Source: Kiritimatiellia bacterium | GTDB lineage: Bacteria; Verrucomicrobiota; Kiritimatiellia; UBA8416; JABMPJ01 | Assembly: GCA_029939545.1 (NCBI GenBank) | Contig: JAOZSS010000007.1 | Span: 1 to 31,274 of the forward strand | Length of the DNA stretch: 31,274 nucleotides | Reading direction: 5' to 3' | Shown here: one piece after another, positions 1 to 9,459 of the stretch | Layout: the number at the start of each line of letters is the position of its first letter | Position numbering within the stretch: position 1 is the first letter of the stretch | The notes under the pieces: generated by a model | The model's database searches: none | Seen by the model: only the letters and a program-made list of their open reading frames with translations | Told to the model about the DNA's origin: nothing | Made by a program: the position numbers and the translations under genes

Positions 1-418
1 CCAGCACGTTGGTGTAGCGTTCGAACCGCATCTGGTCGTTACCCCGTCCGGTGGCCCCGTGCACCAGCACACGGCAACCAGCCCGCTGCATCGCCTCGAC
101 CAGTCCCTTGACCGTCACGGCCCGCGCAATGCCGGTGGAATTCCAGTACCCGCCATCGTACATGGCCTGCGCCTTCACCATCGCGAAGCAGGCCTCAGCC
201 ATCTGAGCCTTGAGGTCGACGATAACCGTCTCCACGCCACAGGAAGCCATCTTCACGGCCACATCGGCGATATCCGCCTCGTCCGGCTGCGCGAGGTCAG
301 CCGTGAAACACAGCACATCGACGTCACAGTCCTTGAACTTGCGCGCAACGGTCCGGCTATCCAAGCCGCCCGACACACACAACCCCACCTTCTGCCCCTT
401 CAGGTCTTCCAGTTTCAT
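1..418 (-). CDS. argG: Argininosuccinate synthase, N-terminal 139 residues (cut by window edge)
   Basis: This enzyme joins citrulline and aspartate using ATP in the penultimate step of arginine synthesis. I translated it by hand from the ATG at 418-416. The product starts MKLEDLKGQKVGLCVSGGLD and continues with SR. It carries the ATP pyrophosphatase P-loop (SGGLDS, near residues 16-21), then YWNSTGIAR and HGATGRGNDQMRFE, which are ArgG family signatures. The reading frame is still open at base 1, so about two thirds of the protein lies outside the window. The start has a good Shine-Dalgarno sequence (GAGG, seven bases before ATG). It is the last visible gene of an argJ-argB-argD-argG series and is separated from argD by a pair of palindromic repeats. 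The family assignment is firm. Confidence 0.95.
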   Translation of the reverse strand, partial: MKLEDLKGQKVGLCVSGGLDSRTVARKFKDCDVDVLCFTADLAQPDEADIADVAVKMASCGVETVIVDLKAQMAEACFAMVKAQAMYDGGYWNSTGIARAVTVKGLVEAMQRAGCRVLVHGATGRGNDQMRFERYTNVL

Positions 419-447
419 GCTTTCACCTCAATTCGCGGGCCCAGTTC

Positions 448-526
448 GGCCCGCTCGCAGAGCGGGCCCTACCTAACCTGATAGCTTGGCCACTGATCAA
501 GGCAGGGCCCGCGCTCCGCGCGGGCC
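448..526. repeat. Pair of REP-like palindromes between argD and argG
   Basis: There are two GC-rich palindromes with three-base loops. Unit 1 has GGCCCGCTC at 448-456, loop GCA, and GAGCGGGCC at 460-468, followed by CTAC. Unit 2 has GGCCCGCGC at 506-514, loop TCC, and GCGCGGGCC at 518-526, preceded by GCAG. Read on the minus strand, unit 1 begins GTAGGGCCC, so the two units face each other with their heads toward the centre. A GTAG head followed by a short palindrome is the hallmark of REP elements mobilised by REP-associated tyrosine transposases. In the argD-argG transcript both would fold as stable hairpins. Neither has a T-run, so they are poor intrinsic terminators but could attenuate transcription or stabilise RNA. 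Confidence 0.75.
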
Positions 527-559
527 GCGACAGATCAAGGAGCCACATAGTGAACACAA

Positions 560-1882
560 CTACTCGACTTTCGCTTCCTCTTCGCTTTCCTCGACAGCCT
601 CTTCGGCGGCTTCCGCTTCCGCAGGGGCTTCTTCCTCGGCGGGGGCTTCGACCTCACCGGCGGCTTCCGCTACGGCTTCGGCGGCTGCATTCAGATCGTC
701 GTGCCAGATCTCAAGCGCTTCATCGAGCATCTCGATGGCTTCCTCGAGCTCGGCGTCCTTGACGTTGAGCGGCGGCATGAACCGGATCACGTTGCCGGCG
801 GTTGCCAGGGTCAGGAGGCCCATATCCTGTAGAATCTCGGTCACAGGCGCGGCCGCCTGGTCGAGCACCATGCCGAGCATGAGGCCCCGCCCCCGCACCG
901 CGCTGACATGCTCGTACCGACTGGTCAACTCTTCGAGTGCGGCCTGGAACTTGGCACCCGCGATGGTGGCCCGCGAGACGAGATCTTCATCCTCGAGAAC
1001 ATCCAGCGTCGCCAACGCGGCCGCACAGGCCAGCGGGGTGCCGCCGAAGGTGGAGGCATGTTTGCCCGGGCTGAAGATATCGGCCAGCTTCGGCCCTGCC
1101 ACAACGGCGCCAATCGGGTAGCCGCTGCCAAGGGACTTGGCCAGTGAGATCGCATCGGGGGTCACGCCGTACGCCTGGTAGCCAAACCAGCTACCGCTCC
1201 GGCCCAGGCCGCACTGCACTTCATCGCACAACATCAGGAGACCGTGCTCGTCACAGAGAACCCGAATGCCCTTGAAGAAACTCTCGTCGGCCGGCACCAC
1301 ACCGCCCTCGCCCTGCACGGCTTCCACGATGATCGCGGCGGTGTTGTCCGTGATCATGGCCCGCACGCAGTCCAGGTCGTTGAAGTCGGCCGGGAAGAAG
1401 CCCTCGGGCATCGGATCGAAACCCTTCTGAACCTTCTCCTGTCCGGTCATCGCGGCCGTGGCCAGGGTCCGGCCATGGAACGAGCCCGTCATCGAAATGA
1501 TCTCGAACTTCTCGTCCTTATGGCCCCACAGCCGCGCCAGCTTGATCAGGCCTTCGTTGGCCTCAGCGCCGGAATTGCAGAAGAACACCTTGCCGTCCAA
1601 CGAGAGTCGTGACAGCCGCCAGGCCAGCCGGGCCTGGTTCTCGGTGTAGTAGAGGTTGGAGACGTGCATCAGGTCGGCGGCCTGCCGCTGGATCGCATCC
1701 ACGACGCGCGGATGGCAATGCCCCACGTTGTTGACGGAGATACCGGCGACGAAGTCGAGGTATACCTTGCCGTCCGTGTCCCATACCTTGGTGCCACGCC
1801 CCTTCTCCAATACCAGTGACGGGCTGTACGTCGGCATCACGTACTCGTTAAACAATGTCTTGATCTCGTCGGTTTTGCTCAT
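560..1882 (-). CDS. argD: Acetylornithine aminotransferase with an acidic Ala/Glu-rich C-terminal tail
   Basis: This PLP-dependent class III aminotransferase interconverts N-acetylglutamate semialdehyde and N-acetylornithine in arginine synthesis. The N-terminal DFVAGISVNNVGHCHP and the central MLCDEVQCGLGRSG, whose Asp contacts the PLP pyridine nitrogen, are typical. The PLP lysine is in SLAKSLGSGYPIGA, followed by STFGGTPLACAAALATLDVL. I chose the ATG at 1882 (MSKTDEIKTLF) because GGGGAG lies four bases upstream. The longer open frame to 1969 only adds translated repeat DNA. The product is 440 residues, while ArgD usually ends soon after the helix containing ALEIWHDDL. Here about 42 further residues consist almost only of Ala, Glu and Val, with a few Pro, Ser, Gly and Lys. 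ArgD against related omega-aminotransferases is decided by the arg neighbours. Confidence 0.93.
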   Translation of the reverse strand: MSKTDEIKTLFNEYVMPTYSPSLVLEKGRGTKVWDTDGKVYLDFVAGISVNNVGHCHPRVVDAIQRQAADLMHVSNLYYTENQARLAWRLSRLSLDGKVFFCNSGAEANEGLIKLARLWGHKDEKFEIISMTGSFHGRTLATAAMTGQEKVQKGFDPMPEGFFPADFNDLDCVRAMITDNTAAIIVEAVQGEGGVVPADESFFKGIRVLCDEHGLLMLCDEVQCGLGRSGSWFGYQAYGVTPDAISLAKSLGSGYPIGAVVAGPKLADIFSPGKHASTFGGTPLACAAALATLDVLEDEDLVSRATIAGAKFQAALEELTSRYEHVSAVRGRGLMLGMVLDQAAAPVTEILQDMGLLTLATAGNVIRFMPPLNVKDAELEEAIEMLDEALEIWHDDLNAAAEAVAEAAGEVEAPAEEEAPAEAEAAEEAVEESEEEAKVE

Positions 1883-1903
1883 AGCGCTCCCCTGTGTCCT
1901 TTC

Positions 1904-1998
1904 GTTTAGACTGTAGCTGTTTAGACTGTAGGCTATTAGGTAAGATCCGCGAGACGAAGACTCGTTCATCCTCCAGCCTACAGCCTATCGGCCTACAG
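1904..1998. repeat. GTTTAGACTGTAG direct and inverted repeats between argB and argD
   Basis: The 13-mer GTTTAGACTGTAG occurs at 1904-1916 and again at 1919-1931. CTGTAGGCT at 1926-1934 is matched by its exact reverse complement AGCCTACAG at 1975-1983, and a related CCTACAG follows at 1992-1998. The segment lies in the 126-base argB-argD gap and contains no gene. It is one of several unrelated short-repeat families found in junctions across the window. A possible stem-loop in the transcript would lie before the argD Shine-Dalgarno sequence. No function can be shown. Confidence 0.7.
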
Positions 1999-2008
1999 CA
2001 GGCATCCG

Positions 2009-2887
2009 CTAGGATGCCACTATCTCGGTTCCAATACCTTGTTGTGTAAAGATTTCAAGCAATAACGAGTGCTTCACTCGTCCATCCACCATGTGCACCT
2101 TGCGCACACCCGCGCGCAATGCCTCCACGCCGCTGCGGCATTTCGGCAGCATCCCGCCGCCAATCACGCCCTCTTCGATAAGCCGCTCCAGCTCGGAAGC
2201 CGGCAGCGTTTCGATCAGTGAGTCCGGAACATTCGGGTCACGCAACAGGCCGGGCACATCCGAAAGGAATACCAGCTTGCGCACCGACAGTGCTTTCGCA
2301 ATCGCCGCCGCCGCCACATCCGCATTCACATTGTGCACCTTGCCATCCGCGCCTTTGCCGAGCGGCGTGATCACGGGAATGACCCCCCGCTCCACGATCG
2401 CGCGAATCCGTCCCTCCTCGACCTCGCCAGGCTCGCCCACGAACCCCCAGTCCAGCGTCTCGCCCGTGACAGGATCGGTCTCCTGCTTCCTGACCACGTG
2501 CAATATATCGTCGCCATGCAGCGCTTCGGCGCGCCCGCCCAGCTCGTTGATGGTGTCAACGATCCGCGGGTTCACTTCACCCTTTATGACTTTCTCCACA
2601 ATCTCAATGGTCTTCTCGCACGTGACGCGCAACCCGTTGACGAAGGAGGCCTGAAGGCCGTGCGCTTCCATGCCGCGCGAGATCGCCTTGCCGCCGCCAT
2701 GCACAATGATGGGCCGCATACCGACGCACTCCATGAAGACGACGTCTTGCAGCACGCCTTCAATCGTAGCCGCGTCTTCCATCGCACTGCCGCCGAACTT
2801 CACCACCACCCAGGCATCCCGAAATGCCTGGATATAGGGCAAGGCCTCGATCAGCACCCGCGCTTTCTGTGTGGCTTCTTCCCTCAT
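2009..2887 (-). CDS. argB: Acetylglutamate kinase
   Basis: This enzyme phosphorylates N-acetylglutamate with ATP, the second step of arginine synthesis. It is an amino-acid kinase fold protein of 292 residues. VVVKFGGSAM (near 27-36) and IIVHGGGKAI (near 60-69) supply the nucleotide- and substrate-binding glycine loops, and NVNADVAAAAIA and LVFLSDVPGLL follow in the expected order. The roughly 25 residues ahead of the first strand (ARVLIEALPYIQAF) match the extra N-terminal helix found in arginine-inhibited, hexameric members of the family. Feedback inhibition is therefore likely, and it fits the cyclic pathway implied by argJ next door. The ATG overlaps the argJ stop as ATGA, so the two genes are probably translationally coupled. 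Confidence 0.96.
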   Translation of the reverse strand: MREEATQKARVLIEALPYIQAFRDAWVVVKFGGSAMEDAATIEGVLQDVVFMECVGMRPIIVHGGGKAISRGMEAHGLQASFVNGLRVTCEKTIEIVEKVIKGEVNPRIVDTINELGGRAEALHGDDILHVVRKQETDPVTGETLDWGFVGEPGEVEEGRIRAIVERGVIPVITPLGKGADGKVHNVNADVAAAAIAKALSVRKLVFLSDVPGLLRDPNVPDSLIETLPASELERLIEEGVIGGGMLPKCRSGVEALRAGVRKVHMVDGRVKHSLLLEIFTQQGIGTEIVAS

Positions 2888-4101
2888 CTTACGTGGTACT
2901 CCGAGTTGATTCTTACGTACTCGTAACTGCAGTCGCAGGTGTAAACCGTATCGTTGCCGCGGCCCACATGCAGGTCCACCAACACAGTGAACTCATCCTG
3001 CTTAAGCACGGCTTCGAGCGACTTCAGGTCTGCCCCACCTGCCACAAGGCCGTCTCTAACGGCTACAAAATCGTCGAGCTTGATCTCGATGGCGTCCGGA
3101 TCGACCTGCACACCGGCATAGCCCACGGCATCATAGATTCGGCCCCAGTTGGGGTCGCATCCGAACCAGGATGTCTTCACCAGCATTGAATTCGCAATCG
3201 CCCGTGCCGCCTGCCGCGCGTCACCATCGTCCGCCGCGCCCTGCACGGTAACGGCCACAAACTTTGTGGCACCTTCGCCATCTTTCACGATCATCCGGGC
3301 CAGCCGACCGCACACCTCGCGCACGGCTTGCACAAAGAGCGGCCAGTCCGCATGGTCGGGCTGCAACGGGGTATTCCCGGCCGCACCATTGGCCAAACAC
3401 AGCACCGTATCGTTCGTGCTCTCGTCGCCGTCCACGGTGATCCGATTGAAACTGTCCTGCACGGCCTCGCGGAGCATATCCTGCAGCGCCGTGGTGTCTA
3501 CCGCCGCATCGGTGGTCACATACGCCAGCATCGTGGCCATGTTGGGGTCGATCATGCCGGACCCCTTGGCCATGCCGCCGATCCGTACCGGCTTGCCATC
3601 GATTTCGAGCTCCAGGGCGATCTCCTTGGGAACCAGGTCGGTCGTCATGATCGCACGTGCCGCCGCAGCGCCGCCGTCGGAGGAGAGCGCATCGACGGCA
3701 CCCTTGATGCCGACTTCGAGCTTATCCATCGGCATGGGCACACCGATCGTGCCGGTCGAACATACACAGATCGCTTCGGATGTGAGACCCAGTGCTTCGG
3801 CGGTCAAGACCGCCATCCGGTCCGCATCCAACCGGCCCTGCGCGCCGGTAGCGGCATTGGCGTTGCCACTGTTGACAATAACGGCCCGGCCAACACCGAG
3901 GGCAACCCGTTCCCGACACAACGCGACCGGGGCCGCCGCGAGCCGGTTGGAGGTAAAGGTACCGGCCAACACCGCGTCCCGATCCGACAGCAGCAATGCC
4001 ACGTCCGGCTTCTCGCTCCGGATGCCGCAATTCACGGCCCCGGCGACAAATCCGACCGGCGCTGTGACGCCACCGTCACTCTCTGTCCATGCAGTTCCCA
4101 T
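2884..4101 (-). CDS. argJ: Glutamate N-acetyltransferase / ornithine acetyltransferase
   Basis: This enzyme recycles the acetyl group from N-acetylornithine to glutamate, giving the cyclic arginine pathway. Some members also accept acetyl-CoA. The 405-residue sequence has the Ntn-hydrolase self-cleavage site KGSGMIDPNMATML; cleavage falls between Ala and Thr, and that Thr becomes the nucleophile of the beta chain. Other family landmarks are TSNRLAAAPV, NSGNANAATG, CSTGTIGVPMP, TVDGDESTNDT and the C-terminal WGRI(Y)DAVGYAG. It is the first gene of the arg series here and lies just past the terminator of the helicase gene, so a promoter should sit in the roughly 80 bases before it. I could not pick one with confidence. 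The start has no strong Shine-Dalgarno sequence at normal spacing; GGAGGAG lies about 15 bases upstream. Confidence 0.96.
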   Translation of the reverse strand: MGTAWTESDGGVTAPVGFVAGAVNCGIRSEKPDVALLLSDRDAVLAGTFTSNRLAAAPVALCRERVALGVGRAVIVNSGNANAATGAQGRLDADRMAVLTAEALGLTSEAICVCSTGTIGVPMPMDKLEVGIKGAVDALSSDGGAAAARAIMTTDLVPKEIALELEIDGKPVRIGGMAKGSGMIDPNMATMLAYVTTDAAVDTTALQDMLREAVQDSFNRITVDGDESTNDTVLCLANGAAGNTPLQPDHADWPLFVQAVREVCGRLARMIVKDGEGATKFVAVTVQGAADDGDARQAARAIANSMLVKTSWFGCDPNWGRIYDAVGYAGVQVDPDAIEIKLDDFVAVRDGLVAGGADLKSLEAVLKQDEFTVLVDLHVGRGNDTVYTCDCSYEYVRINSEYHVR

Positions 4102-4178
4102 ATGTGCGTTTCCCGTCTTCTCCTCCGAGAAAAAGGCAAAGATGGAGAATATCCCCTATCGGAGAGGGAAAGGCTAGC

Positions 4179-4200
4179 AAAAACGGCACCCTGCGGGCGC
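4179..4200 (-). terminator. Intrinsic terminator of the rplM-rpsI-helicase operon
   Basis: On the minus strand, directly after the helicase stop codon, GCGCCC pairs with GGGTGC (one G-U pair) across the loop GCA. The stem covers 4200-4186 and is followed by a run of five T at 4183-4179. The position fits the end of the ribosomal protein operon and isolates it from argJ, which starts at 4101. Confidence 0.7.
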
Positions 4201-5810
<1,610 letters not shown>

Positions 5811-5811
<1 letters not shown>

Positions 5812-6209
5812 CAGCGCTTCGAGAACTGGAAACGCTTGCGAGCGCCCGGCTGACCAGCCTTCTTGCGCTCTTTCATACGTGCATCACGCGTCAGGCAGCC
5901 ACTGTTCTTGAGCACTTCGCGCAGAGAGGGATCGTCCGCTGCGAGGGCCCGTGCCACGGCATGGCGCAATGCGCCCGCCTGGCCACTGATCCCGCCGCCC
6001 TTGAGGCGGGCAACCACGCTGTACTTCTCAACCGTATTCGTGATCTGGAGCGGCTGTTCAATGAACGTACGCATCGCATCACTTGGAAAATACTCCTTGA
6101 GATCGCGCTTGTTAACCTTCCACGATCCACCACCCGGAACCAGTTCGGCCCGTGCGACCGCGGTTTTCCTGCGGCCAGTTGCGGCGCTCTGTTTTACTTG
6201 CTCAGCCAC
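5811..6209 (-). CDS. rpsI: 30S ribosomal protein S9
   Basis: This is a structural component of the small ribosomal subunit; its C-terminal tail reaches the P-site tRNA. The 132-residue sequence has the family N-terminus TGRRKTAVAR, the central GGGISGQAGALRHAVARAL, LKNSGCLTRDARMKERKK, and the conserved end ARKRFQFSKR. It follows rplM by three bases, the common L13-S9 pair, and its stop codon overlaps the helicase start. Nothing unusual is visible in the protein. Confidence 0.98.
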
Positions 6210-6212
6210 GTG

Positions 6213-6659
6213 CTACTCCTGATCTTTTTGGAACCAATCCACCATCTGGGGATTCTGGGCTTCGTGCGGGTGCTCGGCACCCGCGTAGACTTTGAGACGC
6301 CGTGCCGCGTTACGGCACAGCGTATTTCTGGGCAACATGCCGCGCACAGCCTGCCGTATCATACGATCAGGGTGACGCTCACGCACCACGGAGGCCTTGG
6401 TCTCTTTCAGACCGCCGCGCCAGCCGGAATAACGACGATAGATCTTCTTCTCGTCCTTGTTACCGGTAAGCTTGACCTTCTCGGCGTTAATGACCACAAC
6501 GAAATCGCCCGTATCCACGTGCGGCGTATAGGACGGCTTGTCCTTGCCACGCAGTGCATCCGCAATCTTGACAGCGACTCGGCCAAGGGGCTTGTCGGCT
6601 GCATCAACCAGCAGCCACGCACGGTCCGCTCCAGGATCTTTTGCCACAAAACTTTTCAT
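6213..6659 (-). CDS. rplM: 50S ribosomal protein L13
   Basis: This early-assembly protein of the large ribosomal subunit binds 23S rRNA. The 148-residue product shows WLLVDAADKPLGRVAVKIADALRG (read as WLLVDA then PLGRVA), then TGDFVVVINAEKV, YRRYSGWRGGLKE, VRGMLPRNTL and KVYAGAEHPHEAQNP, all in family order. AGGA lies seven bases before the ATG. It is the first gene of the L13-S9-helicase operon, with a strong promoter just upstream. Confidence 0.98.
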   Translation of the reverse strand: MKSFVAKDPGADRAWLLVDAADKPLGRVAVKIADALRGKDKPSYTPHVDTGDFVVVINAEKVKLTGNKDEKKIYRRYSGWRGGLKETKASVVRERHPDRMIRQAVRGMLPRNTLCRNAARRLKVYAGAEHPHEAQNPQMVDWFQKDQE

Positions 6660-6689
6660 ATTTCAATCCTTCCCAACAAAAGACCGGGA

Positions 6690-6719
6690 AACATACAGGA
6701 AGCCGCTCCGGGGTGTCAA
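6690..6719 (-). promoter_or_regulatory. Sigma70-type promoter for rplM-rpsI-helicase
   Basis: On the minus strand a perfect -35 box TTGACA (6719-6714) and a -10 box TATGTT (6695-6690) are separated by 18 bases. Transcription would begin near 6683, leaving a leader of about 24 bases with the Shine-Dalgarno sequence GGGAAGGA before the ATG at 6659. It is the best promoter match seen in the window and is well placed for a highly expressed ribosomal operon. Confidence 0.75.
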
Positions 6720-6806
6720 CACCCAAGGGAACATATTTTCCAAATCCCATACGGTCCGCTCGGAAATCGCGCCCTGCCAGAGAGGATCAAAGAGACCCTC
6801 CACGAG

Positions 6807-6831
6807 GTAGTCCCCGCTCACCGAGCGGGCC
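6807..6831. repeat. Single REP-like palindrome between gspD and rplM
   Basis: GTAG at 6807-6810 is followed by CCCGCTC (6813-6819), loop ACC, and GAGCGGG (6823-6829). The stem sequence is the same as in the unit at 448-468, and the GTAG head has the orientation expected of a REP element. It lies just past the gspD stop codon and would form a hairpin at the 3' end of the secretion operon transcript. There is no following T-run. Confidence 0.7.
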
Positions 6832-6841
6832 TAAAGACATG

Positions 6842-9457
6842 TCACGGGGCTATAATGCCTTCCTCGATCTCCTTATCCACCTCGTCCAAAATCTTGTCCC
6901 ACCGCTCGTTCTCACGGGCGATGAAGTCAGCCGTCTCCGGCTGCAGCTCCGAGAGATCAGCCTTGGGTTCTTCCCTGGCGCGACGCGACGCTTCCTTCGC
7001 CATCTCTTTCTTGCGCTGCTTGGCCTCCTTCGCCATCTCCCTCTTGCGCTGCTTGGCCTCCTGCTCCATCTCCCTCTTGCGCTGCTTGGCCTCCTGCTCC
7101 ATCTTCTTCTTGCGACGCTTGGCCTCCTGCTCCATCTCCTTCTTGCGACGCTTGGCCTCCTCGGCAACTTCAGCGGCCGCCTTTAGATCGGCCTCATTCG
7201 GCTCCGCCAGGCGACTGTTCGACCATCCACGTTTCCACATTCCCTCGATGCTGGCCGCATCGGCCCGGCGTCGCGCGTCGGCCTCCATCTCTCCTGGCGT
7301 ATTGAGCACGTAGGGTGTGATGAAAACAAGAACTTCGTTGCGCATATTTTCGTCACGCTGTGACCTGAACAGCCACCCAAGCAGGGGAATATCTCCCAGC
7401 AGCGGAACCTTGCTTTCGGTGTTAACGGTCTGGTTCAGCACCAGCCCGCCCAGTACAATCGTGTCCCCGCTCGCCACGGCGATGTCCGCCTCAAGCTTGC
7501 GCTTGGTCACAACAGGCCAATCGGAGCCATTGATATTTTGAACGCCAGAAACGTTATCTATCGACTGCTGAATATCCATCACGACAAATTTCTTAACATT
7601 GATTCGTGGTGTAACCGTCAGCTTTATGCCTACAGGCTTGGTCTCTACGTCATCCTCGTAGACGGTTGTGCCACCGCTGGTGTATGGCCGCTTCCCCTTG
7701 AAGAAGTAGCGTTCAGTCGAGACGTCGATGGTCGCTTCCTTGTTGTCAGTGGTGAGAATGACCGGTGACGAGAGAATCTTGGTCCGTGAATCGGTCGAGA
7801 CAAGGCGCAGCACCATGTCCAAGTTCAGATCGAAGAAAGTCGTGTAGTAGGTCAGCCCGGCCATGGGGTCGCTGGGAAACTCACTGATCGTGGTAAATGC
7901 AAGACTGTCGCTGGGTGCCATGTTGCCCCCGCCAGCACTGCCGGCGAACGAGGCAACCGGGGACCGCGTGCCAGCTTGGTCTTCGTTGTAGGCAATCATC
8001 GAACGCTGTAGCCAGTCGAAACCCGACTCGAAGGTATCGCCGAGGTTGACCTCGAGCACCACGGCTTCAACCAGGACCTGCGAGAGCATCATGTCCATGT
8101 CCCGGATAATCTCTTCGATCGTCACGAGGTCGGACTTGCTTGCCATAATGATGAGTGCATTGGTGCGCTCATCCGCCAGAATCTTGATGTTATCCTTGGA
8201 GAGTTCCCCTACCTTTGACTTGCCATCGGCGCTCACTTCAGCGGGGGTCTTCTTGATTTCGCGCAACGCCGTGCTGCCTTCTTCGGCCGTCGGCGCCTTG
8301 GTGCCGACGGGCGTTTCTTCCTTGGCGGTAGCACCGATCAGGTCGTTGAGCATGGAGGCGATTTCCTTGGACTCGGCAAACTCCAGCCGGATCACCCGTA
8401 CGACCACGTCCGGCGACGTCTCCACGTCGAGGACCTGCACGATCCTCTCAAAATACTTCATGTTCTCCGGGCGCGTGATGATGATCAGAATATTGGTCCG
8501 GTCGTCAGCCACGATCTTGACCTTGCCGCGGATGATGCCGCGCTCAGCCTGCGCGATCACCTCCTCGGTCACCACGGGCTGGGGCGTTGCCTTGGGCACC
8601 GTGTGCGCACGTATGACGCCGGCAGGGGTTCTCTTGATCGTGCCGGGACTGCCGGAGCTCTTACGCACCGCTACGGACTTCTTCTGTTCCGCCTGGGAGT
8701 CGGCAATCAGCTCTTCCAGCTTGCCCTTGATCTCGCTGGCCTTGCTGAACTTGACGGGAATAACGTGCGGCTCTTCACGGGCCTCGATCGGCTGATCGAT
8801 GTACTGCAGGATCTTCATAATCCTGTTGATGTTGGCGGCCGTATCGGTCACCAGCAGGCTGTTCATGGTCTCGAACATGTGGATCAGTCCGTACGCATGC
8901 TTGATCGGATCAACGGCTGTCTTGGCCTCGGCAACGCCGATATGTCTGAGCGTGATGAGCTGACTGACCAGCTCATCGGTCTCATCCAGGCCCACGAAAC
9001 GCTGTAGAATCTTGCCGGTCAGATTCGTAACCGGATTTCCGTCATCGTCGAGGATCACCTCGAACTCCTGCTCCCCGATCTGCATAGATTCCTGGCGTGC
9101 CTCGCCAATCGGCACCACCTTTATGAACTTCTCGCCCACCTTCACGAGGGCAATACTGTTCATCGCCAACACGGCTTCAACGGCCTGCAGGTATTCTGCC
9201 AACGTCAACCCGCCCTGGCTGCGCAGAGTGATCATACTCTTCGGAACCTTGGGCCCCATCAACAGGGTGCGCCCGGTCTTCTGGCTATAGTCATTGAGAA
9301 CGATATCCAGCGTCGCCTGGTTGAACTTCAGGCTGTAGAGTTGCTCACGTTTTCCCGGCCCCTGGCCGCGAAGGGCTGAGCCCGGCAACAGCAGAAAGGC
9401 GACCAGGAGAAACCCCAAAAACCTATTCAGGCATCTTGTTCCACGAAAATCCATCAT
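6842..9457 (-). CDS. gspD: Type II secretion outer-membrane secretin
   Basis: This protein forms the outer-membrane channel through which folded proteins leave the periplasm. A signal peptide is clear (FLGFLLVAFLLLPGSALRG, ending near residue 32). Next come an N0-like domain (about 38-120) and N1/N2/N3 KH-like repeats containing MNSLLVTDTAANINRIMKIL, DDRTNILIIITRPENM and DERTNALIIMASKSD. The secretin core begins near LVEAVVLEVNLGD and includes the signature VPLLGDIPLLGWLFR and NEVLVFITPYVL. The N2-N3 linkers carry Pro/Lys/Thr-rich insertions. At 871 residues it is long for the family, partly because residues 767-821 hold five basic 11-residue repeats. There is no lipobox. It is last in the operon; two ATG codons (9457, 9454) are possible, two bases after gspM. 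Confidence 0.95.
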   Translation of the reverse strand: MMDFRGTRCLNRFLGFLLVAFLLLPGSALRGQGPGKREQLYSLKFNQATLDIVLNDYSQKTGRTLLMGPKVPKSMITLRSQGGLTLAEYLQAVEAVLAMNSIALVKVGEKFIKVVPIGEARQESMQIGEQEFEVILDDDGNPVTNLTGKILQRFVGLDETDELVSQLITLRHIGVAEAKTAVDPIKHAYGLIHMFETMNSLLVTDTAANINRIMKILQYIDQPIEAREEPHVIPVKFSKASEIKGKLEELIADSQAEQKKSVAVRKSSGSPGTIKRTPAGVIRAHTVPKATPQPVVTEEVIAQAERGIIRGKVKIVADDRTNILIIITRPENMKYFERIVQVLDVETSPDVVVRVIRLEFAESKEIASMLNDLIGATAKEETPVGTKAPTAEEGSTALREIKKTPAEVSADGKSKVGELSKDNIKILADERTNALIIMASKSDLVTIEEIIRDMDMMLSQVLVEAVVLEVNLGDTFESGFDWLQRSMIAYNEDQAGTRSPVASFAGSAGGGNMAPSDSLAFTTISEFPSDPMAGLTYYTTFFDLNLDMVLRLVSTDSRTKILSSPVILTTDNKEATIDVSTERYFFKGKRPYTSGGTTVYEDDVETKPVGIKLTVTPRINVKKFVVMDIQQSIDNVSGVQNINGSDWPVVTKRKLEADIAVASGDTIVLGGLVLNQTVNTESKVPLLGDIPLLGWLFRSQRDENMRNEVLVFITPYVLNTPGEMEADARRRADAASIEGMWKRGWSNSRLAEPNEADLKAAAEVAEEAKRRKKEMEQEAKRRKKKMEQEAKQRKREMEQEAKQRKREMAKEAKQRKKEMAKEASRRAREEPKADLSELQPETADFIARENERWDKILDEVDKEIEEGIIAP
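6995..7159. repeat. Five tandem 33-bp repeats in the 3' part of gspD
   Basis: Copies start at 7159, 7126, 7093, 7060 and 7027 on the minus strand, each exactly 33 bases, with a degenerate sixth at 6994-6962. Each encodes 11 residues of the type EAKRRKKEMEQ, EAKQRKREMEQ or EAKQRKKEMAK. The 11-residue period fits a hendecad coiled coil. The copies differ at a few bases but keep frame, which suggests expansion by slippage or recombination followed by selection. Confidence 0.95.
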
Positions 9458-9459
9458 CG

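Noticed and set aside
506..526. Intrinsic terminator after argD
   Set aside because: The hairpin is strong but no T-run follows on either strand. The GTAG-type head and pairing with a second palindrome fit a REP pair better.
6995..7159. CRISPR-like array from regularly spaced 33-bp repeats
   Set aside because: The repeats are directly tandem without spacers and lie in frame inside gspD.
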